The notes below the pieces were generated by a model. The model was not told the origin of the DNA and did no database searches. It saw only the letters and a program-made list of their open reading frames with translations. Below, piece by piece: positions 54,898 through 63,641 of a stretch of DNA of 64,000 nt. Source of the DNA: Sphingomonas sp. LM7 (lineage in GTDB: Bacteria; Pseudomonadota; Alphaproteobacteria; Sphingomonadales; Sphingomonadaceae); assembly GCF_002002925.1 (NCBI RefSeq), contig NZ_CP019511.1, positions 1,426,001-1,490,000 on the forward strand, given 5' to 3'. How positions within the stretch are numbered: position 1 is the stretch's first letter; every line of letters starts with the position of its first letter. Made by a program: the position numbers and the translations under genes.

Positions 54898-56562
54898 TCA
54901 AACGGCATCGGGACCGAACCTCTCGCGTCCGCCGACAAGGGTGCGCAGGACCTGTACCTTCGGGATGGCGTCCGGCGCGACCGTGAAGAGATCGGCGTCG
55001 AGCACCGTCAGGTCGGCAATATAGCCCGGGCGGATCGCACCAAGCCGGTCCTCCTGAAAGCCCGCATAGGCATTGGCGCCAGTATAGGCTGTCAGCGTCT
55101 GGATCATGCTCACTTTTTGATCGGGCAACCAGCCCCGCGGATTGGCGCCGTCGATCGTCTCGCGCGAAATCGCGGCGAACACGCCGGTCAGCGGATCGAG
55201 GGGCGCGACCGGAAAGTCCGACCCGAAGGTCACCGTCGCGCCTGCGTCAAGGAAGGACTTGAAGGCATAGGTGCCGTCCAGCCGCTCCGGCCCGATCCGC
55301 TGGACCGCCCAGCGGCCATCGTCGATCGCGTGATAGGGCTGAACCGAGGCGATTACCTTCTGCCTGGCGAAACGCGGGATCGTGGCAGGTCGGCAATGCT
55401 GGGCATGTTCTATCCGGAAACGGCGATCGCGTGGCCCATTGATCCGCGCCACTTCGCCGAGGATGTCGAGCACGTCGTCATTCGCCTCGTCCCCGATCGC
55501 GTGCGTGGTGACGTGAAGCCCGGCCTTGTCGGCGCCGAGAATCCAGCGGCGGAGGTCCGCCAGGCTGGTGACGCGCACGCCATGCTGGCCCGGAGCATCG
55601 GCATAGTCCCGACGGAACAGCGCAGTGCGCGAGCCGAGCGAGCCGTCCGCCAAAGCCTTTACGCCGCCCCAGCGCAGCCAGTCGTCGCCGCGGCCCTGCT
55701 CGCGGACGATCGCTGCCATCTTCTCCCAATCGGCCAGCGGCACGAGCGAATAGAAGCGCATGCCCGGCTCGCCTCTGGCACGCAGGCTTTGAAGGCTGGC
55801 ATGCGTCTCCCATTCGATCTCGGGAATATGTACCTGGGCCACGCCGTGGCGAAGTCCGTGCGCGATGCCGTGGCGCAGGGCCTCCTCGTTCGCCGCTTCG
55901 CTGGGCGGCGGCAGCACGCGTTGCCACAGGAGATTGGCATTGTCCTTGAAGATGCCGCTGGGTTCGCCCTTGGCGTCGCGCCCGATGACACCGCCGGCGG
56001 GATCGGGGGTGCGGCGGGTGATCCCCGCCGCGCGGATCGCCGCCGAATTGAGCAGATACATGTGCAGATCGGTACGCGGCACCGCGACGGGCGTGTCCCC
56101 GGTCGCCGCGTCGATCCATTCTCTGGTCGGCAGTTCACCGCCCAGCCGCTGCTCGTCCCAGCCACCCCCGAGGATCCAGCGGTCCGGATGCGCCCTGGCT
56201 GCAGCGCCCAGGCGCGCAGCGAAATCGGCGCGATCCTTCGACGACAGCAGATCTGGCTGGGTGAGCGTCCGCGAGCCCTTGAGGAAGTGGCTGTGGTTGT
56301 CGATGAATGCAGGCATCAGAAATGCCCCCTGCAGATCGACAACGCGCGTGCCGCTGCCGCTGCGCGCACGCACTGCCCCTGCCCCGATCGCCGCGATGCG
56401 GTCGCCGATCACCCCGACTGCCGACAGCGTCGCGAACGCGCCCTCCCCGGTCCAGACGCGGGCATTGACCAGCGCGAGATCGAGGCTGCGCTCGGCGGCA
56501 AGCGCAGGCCCTGCCAGCACCATCGCAGCGCCCTGGCCGATTAATTGCCTGCGGCTCAGCAT
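54898..56562 (-). CDS. YtcJ-type amidohydrolase, Tat-exported
   Basis: A 554-residue metal hydrolase. ATG at 56562 has GGGGA six bases upstream; an ATG at 56568 also exists but is too close to that site. The N-terminus MLSRRQLIGQGAAMVLAG is a twin-arginine signal. PAFIDNHSHFLKG gives the HxH, TTHAIGDEAND and RIEHAQHC the further histidines, and FGSDFPVAPLDPL the catalytic Asp. YtcJ-like enzymes act on amides or cyclic ureides; the substrate is unknown. It is about 32% diverged by eye or more from the paralogue next door, with the same motif order. Confidence 0.88.
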   Translation of the reverse strand: MLSRRQLIGQGAAMVLAGPALAAERSLDLALVNARVWTGEGAFATLSAVGVIGDRIAAIGAGAVRARSGSGTRVVDLQGAFLMPAFIDNHSHFLKGSRTLTQPDLLSSKDRADFAARLGAAARAHPDRWILGGGWDEQRLGGELPTREWIDAATGDTPVAVPRTDLHMYLLNSAAIRAAGITRRTPDPAGGVIGRDAKGEPSGIFKDNANLLWQRVLPPPSEAANEEALRHGIAHGLRHGVAQVHIPEIEWETHASLQSLRARGEPGMRFYSLVPLADWEKMAAIVREQGRGDDWLRWGGVKALADGSLGSRTALFRRDYADAPGQHGVRVTSLADLRRWILGADKAGLHVTTHAIGDEANDDVLDILGEVARINGPRDRRFRIEHAQHCRPATIPRFARQKVIASVQPYHAIDDGRWAVQRIGPERLDGTYAFKSFLDAGATVTFGSDFPVAPLDPLTGVFAAISRETIDGANPRGWLPDQKVSMIQTLTAYTGANAYAGFQEDRLGAIRPGYIADLTVLDADLFTVAPDAIPKVQVLRTLVGGRERFGPDAV

Positions 56563-56638
56563 CGTCATTCCCCGCGCCAGTTACGAGCCCGCCAGCCTAC
56601 GACCGAAATCCGGGAAAGTGGACCGGCTGGCGTGCGGA

Positions 56639-58369
56639 TCACCGTGCTGTGCCGTCGAGACTTCCGAAGACGGTGCGTCCCTGGAACAGCGTGAGCAGCA
56701 CCTTGGTCCGGTGGATCCTCGTGACCGGGATACGGAAGAGATCCTGATCGAGCACGATCAGGTCGGCGCTCTTGCCCGCCGCGATCGAACCAGTCCGCGT
56801 CTCGAGATGATTCACATAGGCGACGTTGAGCGTGTAGGCGCGCAGGGCGTGTTCCAGCGTCACTGCTTCGCCGGCGTTCAGCGGGGACAGATTGCCGCCC
56901 GGTGCGACGCGGGTCACCGCCACTTCGATGCCCTCCAGCGGATTGGCCGAAGCGACCGACCAGTCGGCACCATAAGCGATCAGCCCGCCGCCCTTGCGGA
57001 TGCTGTTGGCCGGATAGATGTAGCTCGAGCGCTTGGGGCCGATCCGCTCCATCGTCAGCCGCATATAGGCTTCGTCGCATGCCCAGAGCGGCTGGAAGAT
57101 CGCGGCAACGCCAAGCTTGCCGAAGCGCAGCTGGTCGGCCGGGTCGATGACGTTCATGTGCGACATCATCGGCCGGGTGTCGCGCACCCCGTCATGCTTG
57201 CGGGCCTGTTCGACGGCATCAAGCGCCTGGCGCACGCCGGCGTCGCCGATCGCGTGGAAATGAGACTGCATGCCCTTGGCATCCAGTGCCGCCACGGCCT
57301 GGGTCAGCGTATCCGGGGCGATCTGCGTTGCCCCCTTCACGTCGGTGCCCTCATAGGGCGCGAGCATCGCGGCGGTTTGCTGCGGGATGACGCCGTCGAT
57401 GAAGAACTTAACGCCGTTGGCGGTGAGCCCGATATTTTTCGCGCGGGCGGAAAGCTTGAGGATGCTGGCCAGCTGGTCGAAGCCGAGATCGTTGTTCCAG
57501 CGCCAGTCCATCGCAGTGTGGACGGTGAGCCCGCCCCTGTCCTTGACCGCCTTATAGGCGTCGAGCGCTTTGCTGGTGCCGTCCTTGTCCCACTCGACGG
57601 CGGCGTCATGCCATGAGGTGATGCCCAGGCTGTTGAAGAACTGCGCGGTATAGGCGATCGCCCCTTCGAGGTCCGCGGGTGTCGGCGCGGGAATCAGCGG
57701 CTCGACCAGCGCCATCGCCGATTCCTCGAGCGCGCCGATCGGCTCGCCCTTCTCGTCGCGGTCGATCGTGCCGTTCTTGGGATCCGGCGTGTCGCGGGTG
57801 ATCTTGGCGAGCTCGAGCGCCTTGGAGTTCACCCACAGCGTGTGCCCGTCGGACTCGAAGATCAGCGGACGATCCTTGGAGACCGCGTCGAGGATCGCCT
57901 TGTTCGGGATGCCCTTGGGCGGAAAGAAAGTCTGGTTCCAACCCGAGCCGAAGATCGTGCCGTTGCCCGGTGCCTTTTCGACGCACGCCTTGATGAGGCG
58001 CTGATAGTCCTCGACTGTCTTGCCGGCGTGGAGCGAACAGCGCGCATGGCTCATCCCGCCGAAGATCGGGTGCGCGTGCGCGTCGCCGAACGCCGGCATC
58101 ACGAACTTGCCGCCCATATCGACGATCTTGGTGGCCTCACCCTTGCGGGCTGCGAGATCGGCGGCCGATCCGACCGCGAGAATCTTGCCGTCCTTGATCG
58201 CCACGGCCTCGGCCCAGGGCTGGCCCTCTTCGACGGTATAGACACGGGCGTTGGTGAGGATCAGGTCCGCCGTGACCGCCGGCGTCGCGTCGCGTCCGAC
58301 CGTCGCGCAACCCGCAGTGGCGGCAAGGATCAGGCCGAGGGCTGCTGTGCGAGCATGTCGGGTAAGCAT
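56639..58369 (-). CDS. YtcJ-type amidohydrolase, probable lipoprotein
   Basis: A 576-residue paralogue of the gene at 54898. The N-terminus MLTRHARTAALGLILAATAGC ends in a lipobox-like LAATAGC, so it should be anchored to a membrane on the periplasmic side. PAFGDAHAHPIFGG, SHFHAIGDAGV, MSHMNVIDPAD and AYGADWSVASANPLEG give the four metal and catalytic positions. It lies 76 bp upstream of its paralogue on the same strand and 71 bp downstream of the TonB receptor, from which it is separated by a strong terminator hairpin. Confidence 0.88.
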   Translation of the reverse strand: MLTRHARTAALGLILAATAGCATVGRDATPAVTADLILTNARVYTVEEGQPWAEAVAIKDGKILAVGSAADLAARKGEATKIVDMGGKFVMPAFGDAHAHPIFGGMSHARCSLHAGKTVEDYQRLIKACVEKAPGNGTIFGSGWNQTFFPPKGIPNKAILDAVSKDRPLIFESDGHTLWVNSKALELAKITRDTPDPKNGTIDRDEKGEPIGALEESAMALVEPLIPAPTPADLEGAIAYTAQFFNSLGITSWHDAAVEWDKDGTSKALDAYKAVKDRGGLTVHTAMDWRWNNDLGFDQLASILKLSARAKNIGLTANGVKFFIDGVIPQQTAAMLAPYEGTDVKGATQIAPDTLTQAVAALDAKGMQSHFHAIGDAGVRQALDAVEQARKHDGVRDTRPMMSHMNVIDPADQLRFGKLGVAAIFQPLWACDEAYMRLTMERIGPKRSSYIYPANSIRKGGGLIAYGADWSVASANPLEGIEVAVTRVAPGGNLSPLNAGEAVTLEHALRAYTLNVAYVNHLETRTGSIAAGKSADLIVLDQDLFRIPVTRIHRTKVLLTLFQGRTVFGSLDGTAR

Positions 58370-58403
58370 AAGTGGGGACAGTCCTGCCAGATAGAAAGAA
58401 AAG

Positions 58404-58432
58404 CCGGGGCACCCATGCGGCGCCCCGGCTCA
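58404..58432 (-). terminator. Rho-independent terminator after the siderophore-type TonB receptor
   Basis: AGCCGGGGC and GCCCCGGCT form a perfect 9-bp stem with an 11-base loop; on the minus strand it is followed by TTTTCTTTCT. It starts nine bases after the receptor stop, so it should end that transcript before the amidohydrolases. Confidence 0.8.
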
Positions 58433-58440
58433 GATACGGA

Positions 58441-60540
58441 CTAGAAGCGGCGGCGCAACGTGCCGAGGACGGTGCGGTCCTTGCCGAGGTAGCAATAGCC
58501 CTCGTTCACGGGAGCGCCGCCGTAGCTGCAGTTCGTGTACACTCGTTCGTTGAAGATGTTGGCACCGTTCACCGACAGCGACCATTTGCCATAGCTCAGC
58601 TCGGCCATCGCATCGGCCAGCGTCACCGGATCGACTCGATAGGTCTGGTCGAAGCTGACCTTGTCGCTCTGGTAGCGTACACCGGCGCCAAGCTTGAGTC
58701 CGAGATCACCGCCCAGATCGAACCGCTTCGATGCCCAAGCCGATGCCTGATGCTCGGGCAGGTTCTCCCGCCGGTCGCCACGCAGGCGGCCATCGACCAC
58801 CAGATATTCCGCGCGGGTATAGCTGTACGCGGCGGTCACATCGAAATCCCCGGGCAGCTTGATATTTGCTTCCGCCTCGATGCCGCGCGAGCGAGTCGAG
58901 CCGCCCTGGATGAAGTTCTGCAGCTCGTTCGGATCGGCGATCAGGACATTCTGTTCCTTGATGTCGTACGCCGCGAGCGTGAACAGCATCCGCGACGAAG
59001 GCTGGAACTTGATGCCTGCTTCATACTGGCGGCCGGTCCGCGGCACATAGGCCACGCCGAAGAAGTTCGATCCGAACACCGGCAGGAACGATTCCGAATA
59101 GTTGAAATAGGGCGACACGCCCTTGACCACGTCGGCGATGATGCCGGCACGGAACGTCCAAGCCTTGTTGGCTTCCAGCTCCACGTTGTTCACGTTCGAC
59201 TGCACATTGTCGTGTCGCGCGCCGAACACCAGCGAGACGCGGTCCCAGGCGCGGATCTGGTCCTGGAAATAAAAGCCGGTCTGCGAATTCTTGGTGTCAG
59301 TCATCCAGCCCACGCCGGAGGCGAACGGCACGCCATACACCGGGTTGTAGAGGTTGAGCCCCGGCGCCTGGCCGAAGCCTTCCTGCTTGTTCTCGCGGAA
59401 CTCGGTATAGTCGAACCCGCCGAGGATCTGGTGCTCCAGCGGTCCGGTGCCGAAGCTCAGCACCAGGTTATTGTCGCTGTTGAGGCCGGTGTACTGCGCA
59501 CGGTTCAGATACCAGGCGCGGTTGGCGATCGTACGGCCCGGATCGGCATAAGCGCCGCCGAAGCCGGTATAGCCGAACACTTCCTGATAGTCGGTGTCCT
59601 GCTCGAACGCGCGGTTGCGGCTGTTGAACGCCAGATTGTCGCTGAAGCGATGCGAGAACAGCAGCGAGAACGCATAATGGCTGGAGTTCGTGTGATTATA
59701 GTCCGGCTCGCCGAGGTAGAAATCATCGGAGATCTTGGTCGCGCCGCTGCCGTCGATGGTCTTGCTGGTCGGCAGATAGGTCTGGCTGCCCAGCTTGTCG
59801 CGCTGGTACAGGCCGATGAACGTCACTTCGGTGTCCGGACCGGGCCGCAGGGTAATCGCGGGCATGACGGTGATGCGGTCGTTCTTCTGCCCCGGCTGCT
59901 GCAGGTCCGCGTCGCGGTACATGCCGACAAGGCGGGCCGAGACGCCATCGACGATCGGGCCGGTGACGTCGATCTGCGCCTGCTTGTAGTCGTCGGTGCC
60001 GTAGATGATGCCCATCTCGCCGCCGAAGGTCTCCTGCGGACGCTTGCTGATCGAATTGAGGATGCCGCCCGCGCCGCCGCCGCCGTACAGCGTCGACGAA
60101 GGCCCGCGCAGCAGCTCGGCGCGCTCGACGGTGAAGATCTCGATCCGGCCGCCGTAGATGAAGCCGGGCATGCGGTTGAGGCCGTCGAGGTACTGCTCGG
60201 CACCGGTGCCGCGCACCGCGAGGAAGTCGCCGCGGGTATCGACGCCGTTGAGTTCGCTGGTGGCACCCGCGCTGTAGCGGATGACGTCCTGCAGATTGAC
60301 CGCGGCGCGATCGTGGAAGTCCTCTGCGGTGATGACGCTTACCGACTGCGGGATTTCCGTCACCGGCGTATCGGTCTTGGTGCCCGAGAGCGCGCGCTCG
60401 CCGGTGACGATGATGTCTTCGGCATCGTCGGCGTCCTGCGCCATCGCCGTCCCGGTCCATGCGACCAGCGCGCAGGCAGTGAGCAGCCCCCGCTTGAGCT
60501 TTCGCGTCCTCGAAATTCCCGAAACCAGTCGCTGTGCCAT
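58441..60540 (-). CDS. TonB-dependent siderophore-type receptor
   Basis: A 699-residue receptor. ATG at 60540 is used; a TTG two codons earlier is open. After the signal peptide (GLLTACALVAWTGTAMAQ) come EDIIVTGERALSGTKTDTP, TEIPQSVSVITAEDF, a plug with FLAVRGTGAEQYLDGLNRMPG and VERAELLRGPSSTLYGGGGAGGILNSISKRP, and a barrel ending LGTLRRRF. IPQSVSVI and the plug wording are typical of the FpvA/FhuA-like hydroxamate-siderophore receptors. No iron-uptake genes are adjacent, so the ligand may be something else. TTACCC repeats lie 138-164 bp upstream. Confidence 0.9.
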   Translation of the reverse strand: MAQRLVSGISRTRKLKRGLLTACALVAWTGTAMAQDADDAEDIIVTGERALSGTKTDTPVTEIPQSVSVITAEDFHDRAAVNLQDVIRYSAGATSELNGVDTRGDFLAVRGTGAEQYLDGLNRMPGFIYGGRIEIFTVERAELLRGPSSTLYGGGGAGGILNSISKRPQETFGGEMGIIYGTDDYKQAQIDVTGPIVDGVSARLVGMYRDADLQQPGQKNDRITVMPAITLRPGPDTEVTFIGLYQRDKLGSQTYLPTSKTIDGSGATKISDDFYLGEPDYNHTNSSHYAFSLLFSHRFSDNLAFNSRNRAFEQDTDYQEVFGYTGFGGAYADPGRTIANRAWYLNRAQYTGLNSDNNLVLSFGTGPLEHQILGGFDYTEFRENKQEGFGQAPGLNLYNPVYGVPFASGVGWMTDTKNSQTGFYFQDQIRAWDRVSLVFGARHDNVQSNVNNVELEANKAWTFRAGIIADVVKGVSPYFNYSESFLPVFGSNFFGVAYVPRTGRQYEAGIKFQPSSRMLFTLAAYDIKEQNVLIADPNELQNFIQGGSTRSRGIEAEANIKLPGDFDVTAAYSYTRAEYLVVDGRLRGDRRENLPEHQASAWASKRFDLGGDLGLKLGAGVRYQSDKVSFDQTYRVDPVTLADAMAELSYGKWSLSVNGANIFNERVYTNCSYGGAPVNEGYCYLGKDRTVLGTLRRRF

Positions 60541-60677
60541 GTGCAAACCCCCGCTTTGTCCAAAAGACGCTCACCTGCCCCGGGTTTGCCCTGTAGGTGG
60601 TTCGGCGTCGGAAAATGGTTCCAAAATCCTGCACCCCATTGAACATGCTGGGAGCGGAAAGCGTCACGCGCTTTTCA

Positions 60678-60704
60678 GGGTAAGGGCCGGGTAAAGATGG
60701 GTAA
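60678..60704 (-). repeat. Three TTACCC direct repeats upstream of the siderophore-type receptor
   Basis: On the minus strand TTACCC occurs at 60704-60699, 60694-60689 and 60683-60678, spaced 10 and 11 bases, so all face one side of the helix. They lie between the LuxR-type gene and the receptor. The same hexamer is repeated at 63491-63566 in front of the hydantoinase gene, again reading TTACCC toward that gene. Confidence 0.6.
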
Positions 60705-60736
60705 GGCGGCGGGCACCGCGGGGCAATCGGCGCCGT

Positions 60737-63451
60737 TCAGGCTGCCGGCACCGTGTCGGAGGCTGCGATCAGCCCGCGCTCATGCGACACGCGCACCGCA
60801 TCGCGCCGTTTCGTGACACCGATCTTACGAAACACCGATTTGAGACGATATTTCACGGTATCGGGCGACATTCCGATCAGCCGCGCGATCTCCTTGTTCG
60901 AATAGCCCTGGCTCAGATGCAGCAGGATCGCCGATTCCGCGTGGCTGAGACAGTCCGGCGCAGGCGCTGCGGCGACTGGGCGGCGGCCGGCCAGCGCCCG
61001 GGCGAGGTTCCTGAGGAACTGCGCGCGGAAACGATCTACCCGCGGTGCCGCGGCCAGCGCCTCTTCCAATCCATGCCGGACGAAGCGCTGCGCATCGATG
61101 AACGGCCGGACGATGTCCTGGAACATCGCAGTGCCCACAGCCTCGTCGAAATAAGCCTGCGCCCGGGCGGTGTCGCCGGCCTCGCGGCAGCCATAGCTCT
61201 GGAGCAGATGGAGCTCGATCAAGAGCCTACCGGCGCCATGCTCGCGCGCCCAACGTTCCATCGCGGCCAGCTCGGCGAGCGCGGCATCCTGCCTGCCCTC
61301 GATCAATGCGAGCCGAACCCGGCACAAGGTCGCGGCGACGGCGACCGGACGGTACAGCGGCGACTCCTCCACCATCGTATCCGCCAGCGCGTCGAGCCCG
61401 ATTCGCTCGGCAAGTGCCTGCGCCGCTTCGATGCCGTCATCGTGGAGCAGCAGCAATTCGAGTTCGCAGACCCCGGCCAGCAATTCCAGCTGGCGCAATC
61501 GCCGGCGCCCGGCCACCTGCCCGGCACGGACCAGCAGCGCCCGCGCCTCGTCAAGCGCCCCCGCGCTCGCGGCGGCGCGCGCAGCAGTGAAATAGGCGGC
61601 GGCATAGACATCTACCCAACCGTCGAACTGCTCCATGTGCGGCAAGGCCCATTCGAGCAGCGCGCCCGCCTCCCCTGCCCGGTCCAGATCGTAGAGCAAT
61701 TCTGCCTCGAACGCCGCGCAATTGGCCGCGAGATCGGAGCGGTCGCCGAAGTTGCGCTCGATTTCGACGCGGGCCACTGCGAGCACGGCGACAGCCTCCT
61801 TCAGCCGGCCTTGCGCATAGCGGATGCGGGCTTCGTGGAAGCGTGTAAACATGTCGCTATAGGGCGAGCCGAGCGCCTGATAATGCGCGCGCGCCGCCAG
61901 CGTGGGCTCCATCGCGCGTTCGAGCCAGCCGCCTTCATAGTATTTGGCGCCAAGCGACTCGCTGACATTGGCGAGTGCCAGGTGATCGTCCGCCGGTAGC
62001 GTGCGAAGCAACGCCTCGCGCCCCAGCAGATCCTCGAACGTCATCGGCACATTCTCATATTCGGCGAGCACATCGCCGACGACGCGGATCTCGGTCAGCA
62101 GGTCGGGCGGCGTGTCCGCGCTCTCCGCGCGCTCGACCAGCTGGTCATATTCCGCCCGCGCCGCTTCCATCCGCCCGAACTTGATGTCGAGATACAGTCT
62201 GGCGAGCACCAGCAGCGGACGCGCATCGACCGTTGCCGCCGGAAGCTTGGCCAGCGCGCGCTCGATCAGCCCCTGCTCGCCCTGCGGGATCAGCCGCCAG
62301 CCGCCCGCAGTCTCGACGATCTCGGCAAGCATCGCGTCGTCATCGGCCTGGATCGCATGGCTCACCGCCTCGGCCGCCTCGCCGCGCCCGGCGAACCACT
62401 CGGCCAGCCTGCGGTGGAGCATGCGCAGCTCGGTTGCATCGCGCCGCGCCAGCCGCTCGCGCAGATAGCCCGCGAAGAGCTGGTGGTAGCGATAGGCTTC
62501 GCGCTCGGGCGACAGCGGTGTGAGCAGCACGCCTTGATGCTCGAGCCGTTCGAGCATCAGCCAGCCGTCCTGCCGATCACACAGCAGGTTCACTGCCTCG
62601 CCGGTCACCCGGTCGAGCAGCGCGGTGCGGATCACCACTTCCTGCGTGTCCTCGGGCAGCGACATCAGCACCTGTTCGGACAGGTAGCGCGCCAGCTCGG
62701 TGCTCGACCCGCTGAACCCGTCGACGAAACGGCGGCGGTCCATCCCGCGCTTCAGGGAAAGGAACGTCAGCTGCAGCGCGATCGGCCAGCCTTCGGTGCG
62801 CTCGATGAGGCTGCGGACATCATCACCGCCCAGCTGTGCGCCGTCGGGCCGGGCAAGCATCGCCTCGGCCTCGCTCATCGAGAATTTTAGGTCTTCGGAC
62901 GTGAATTCCAGCAATTGCTCTTCAGCCGCGAGCACCGACTGGCCGAGCCAGGGATAGTCGCGCGAGGCAATGATGAAATGGCAGTTGCGCGGCGCATGAC
63001 GGATCAGCGACTGGAGGAAATCGGTGACGCCCGCGCTTTCGGCGGAATGGAGATCGTCGAGGATCAACACCACCGGGCGCTTCTCGCGCGCGATCCGGTT
63101 GATGATCACCGAAAGCGCCGCGCGCGAAGGCACGCCGGCAGCGATCCGGTCGCCTTCCTCCACCGCCTCGCCGGGCTCTACGCCGCTCAGCGCCAGCGCG
63201 ATATATTGGGCAAGCCGATCGGGGTCCGAATCGTCGCGTTCGAGCGAAAGCCATGCGACGAGCAACGCATCGTCATCGAAGCGCGCCCGCCACTGCGCGA
63301 GCAGACTGGTCTTGCCGTAGCCGGCGGGGGCGTGGATCAGCGTCAGCCGGCGGGCGAGCGCCTCATCGAGCCGCGCGAGCAAGGCGTCGCGGCGAATCTG
63401 GTCGCCCATCCAGATCGGTGGCGCAATTTTGGTCGGGATCAGTTCGTCCAA
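60737..63451 (-). CDS. MalT-like LuxR-family transcriptional activator
   Basis: A 904-residue LAL-type regulator. N-terminal ATPase with Walker A HAPAGYGKTSLLAQW (about 40-54) and Walker B VVLILDDLHSAE, then a winged-helix segment, a long helical TPR-like sensor region (about 400-820), and a C-terminal LuxR helix-turn-helix: LSHAESAILLHLSQGYSNKEIARLIG followed by TVKYRLKSVFRKIGVTKR. MalT itself binds an inducer and ATP and then short asymmetric DNA boxes in direct repeat. TTACCC direct repeats flank this gene on both sides, and it stands between the receptor and the hydantoinase gene. The inducer is unknown. Confidence 0.93.
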   Translation of the reverse strand: MDELIPTKIAPPIWMGDQIRRDALLARLDEALARRLTLIHAPAGYGKTSLLAQWRARFDDDALLVAWLSLERDDSDPDRLAQYIALALSGVEPGEAVEEGDRIAAGVPSRAALSVIINRIAREKRPVVLILDDLHSAESAGVTDFLQSLIRHAPRNCHFIIASRDYPWLGQSVLAAEEQLLEFTSEDLKFSMSEAEAMLARPDGAQLGGDDVRSLIERTEGWPIALQLTFLSLKRGMDRRRFVDGFSGSSTELARYLSEQVLMSLPEDTQEVVIRTALLDRVTGEAVNLLCDRQDGWLMLERLEHQGVLLTPLSPEREAYRYHQLFAGYLRERLARRDATELRMLHRRLAEWFAGRGEAAEAVSHAIQADDDAMLAEIVETAGGWRLIPQGEQGLIERALAKLPAATVDARPLLVLARLYLDIKFGRMEAARAEYDQLVERAESADTPPDLLTEIRVVGDVLAEYENVPMTFEDLLGREALLRTLPADDHLALANVSESLGAKYYEGGWLERAMEPTLAARAHYQALGSPYSDMFTRFHEARIRYAQGRLKEAVAVLAVARVEIERNFGDRSDLAANCAAFEAELLYDLDRAGEAGALLEWALPHMEQFDGWVDVYAAAYFTAARAAASAGALDEARALLVRAGQVAGRRRLRQLELLAGVCELELLLLHDDGIEAAQALAERIGLDALADTMVEESPLYRPVAVAATLCRVRLALIEGRQDAALAELAAMERWAREHGAGRLLIELHLLQSYGCREAGDTARAQAYFDEAVGTAMFQDIVRPFIDAQRFVRHGLEEALAAAPRVDRFRAQFLRNLARALAGRRPVAAAPAPDCLSHAESAILLHLSQGYSNKEIARLIGMSPDTVKYRLKSVFRKIGVTKRRDAVRVSHERGLIAASDTVPAA

Positions 63452-63490
63452 ACGAAGTTGCCCTTCAATCGAACCTGCTTTCCGGTCCAG

Positions 63491-63566
63491 TTACCCTGCT
63501 GCGGTCAAGCTATAGGGTCCGGAGGCGGGTGTCTCAACCTTACCCGTCCATGGGCACGTCTTACCC
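63491..63566 (+). repeat. TTACCC repeats upstream of the hydantoinase gene
   Basis: TTACCC occurs at 63491-63496, 63540-63545 and 63561-63566 on the plus strand. The last two are exactly 21 bases apart, two helical turns, and 76-102 bases before the GTG start. They share the extended form CTTACCCG. The region is also the promoter region of the divergent MalT-like gene. Confidence 0.5.
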
Positions 63567-63641
63567 GTTCGGCAGGTTGCGTGGCCGGGCTTCCGGTCCT
63601 TAGCTCACGACATTCAGGGGGCATCCTAAGGGGCTGAGTTC

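Noticed and set aside
54355..56544. Long plus-strand reading frame of 729 codons
   Set aside because: It is antisense to the PaiB-like gene and the amidohydrolase, which have clear motifs; its own translation has none.
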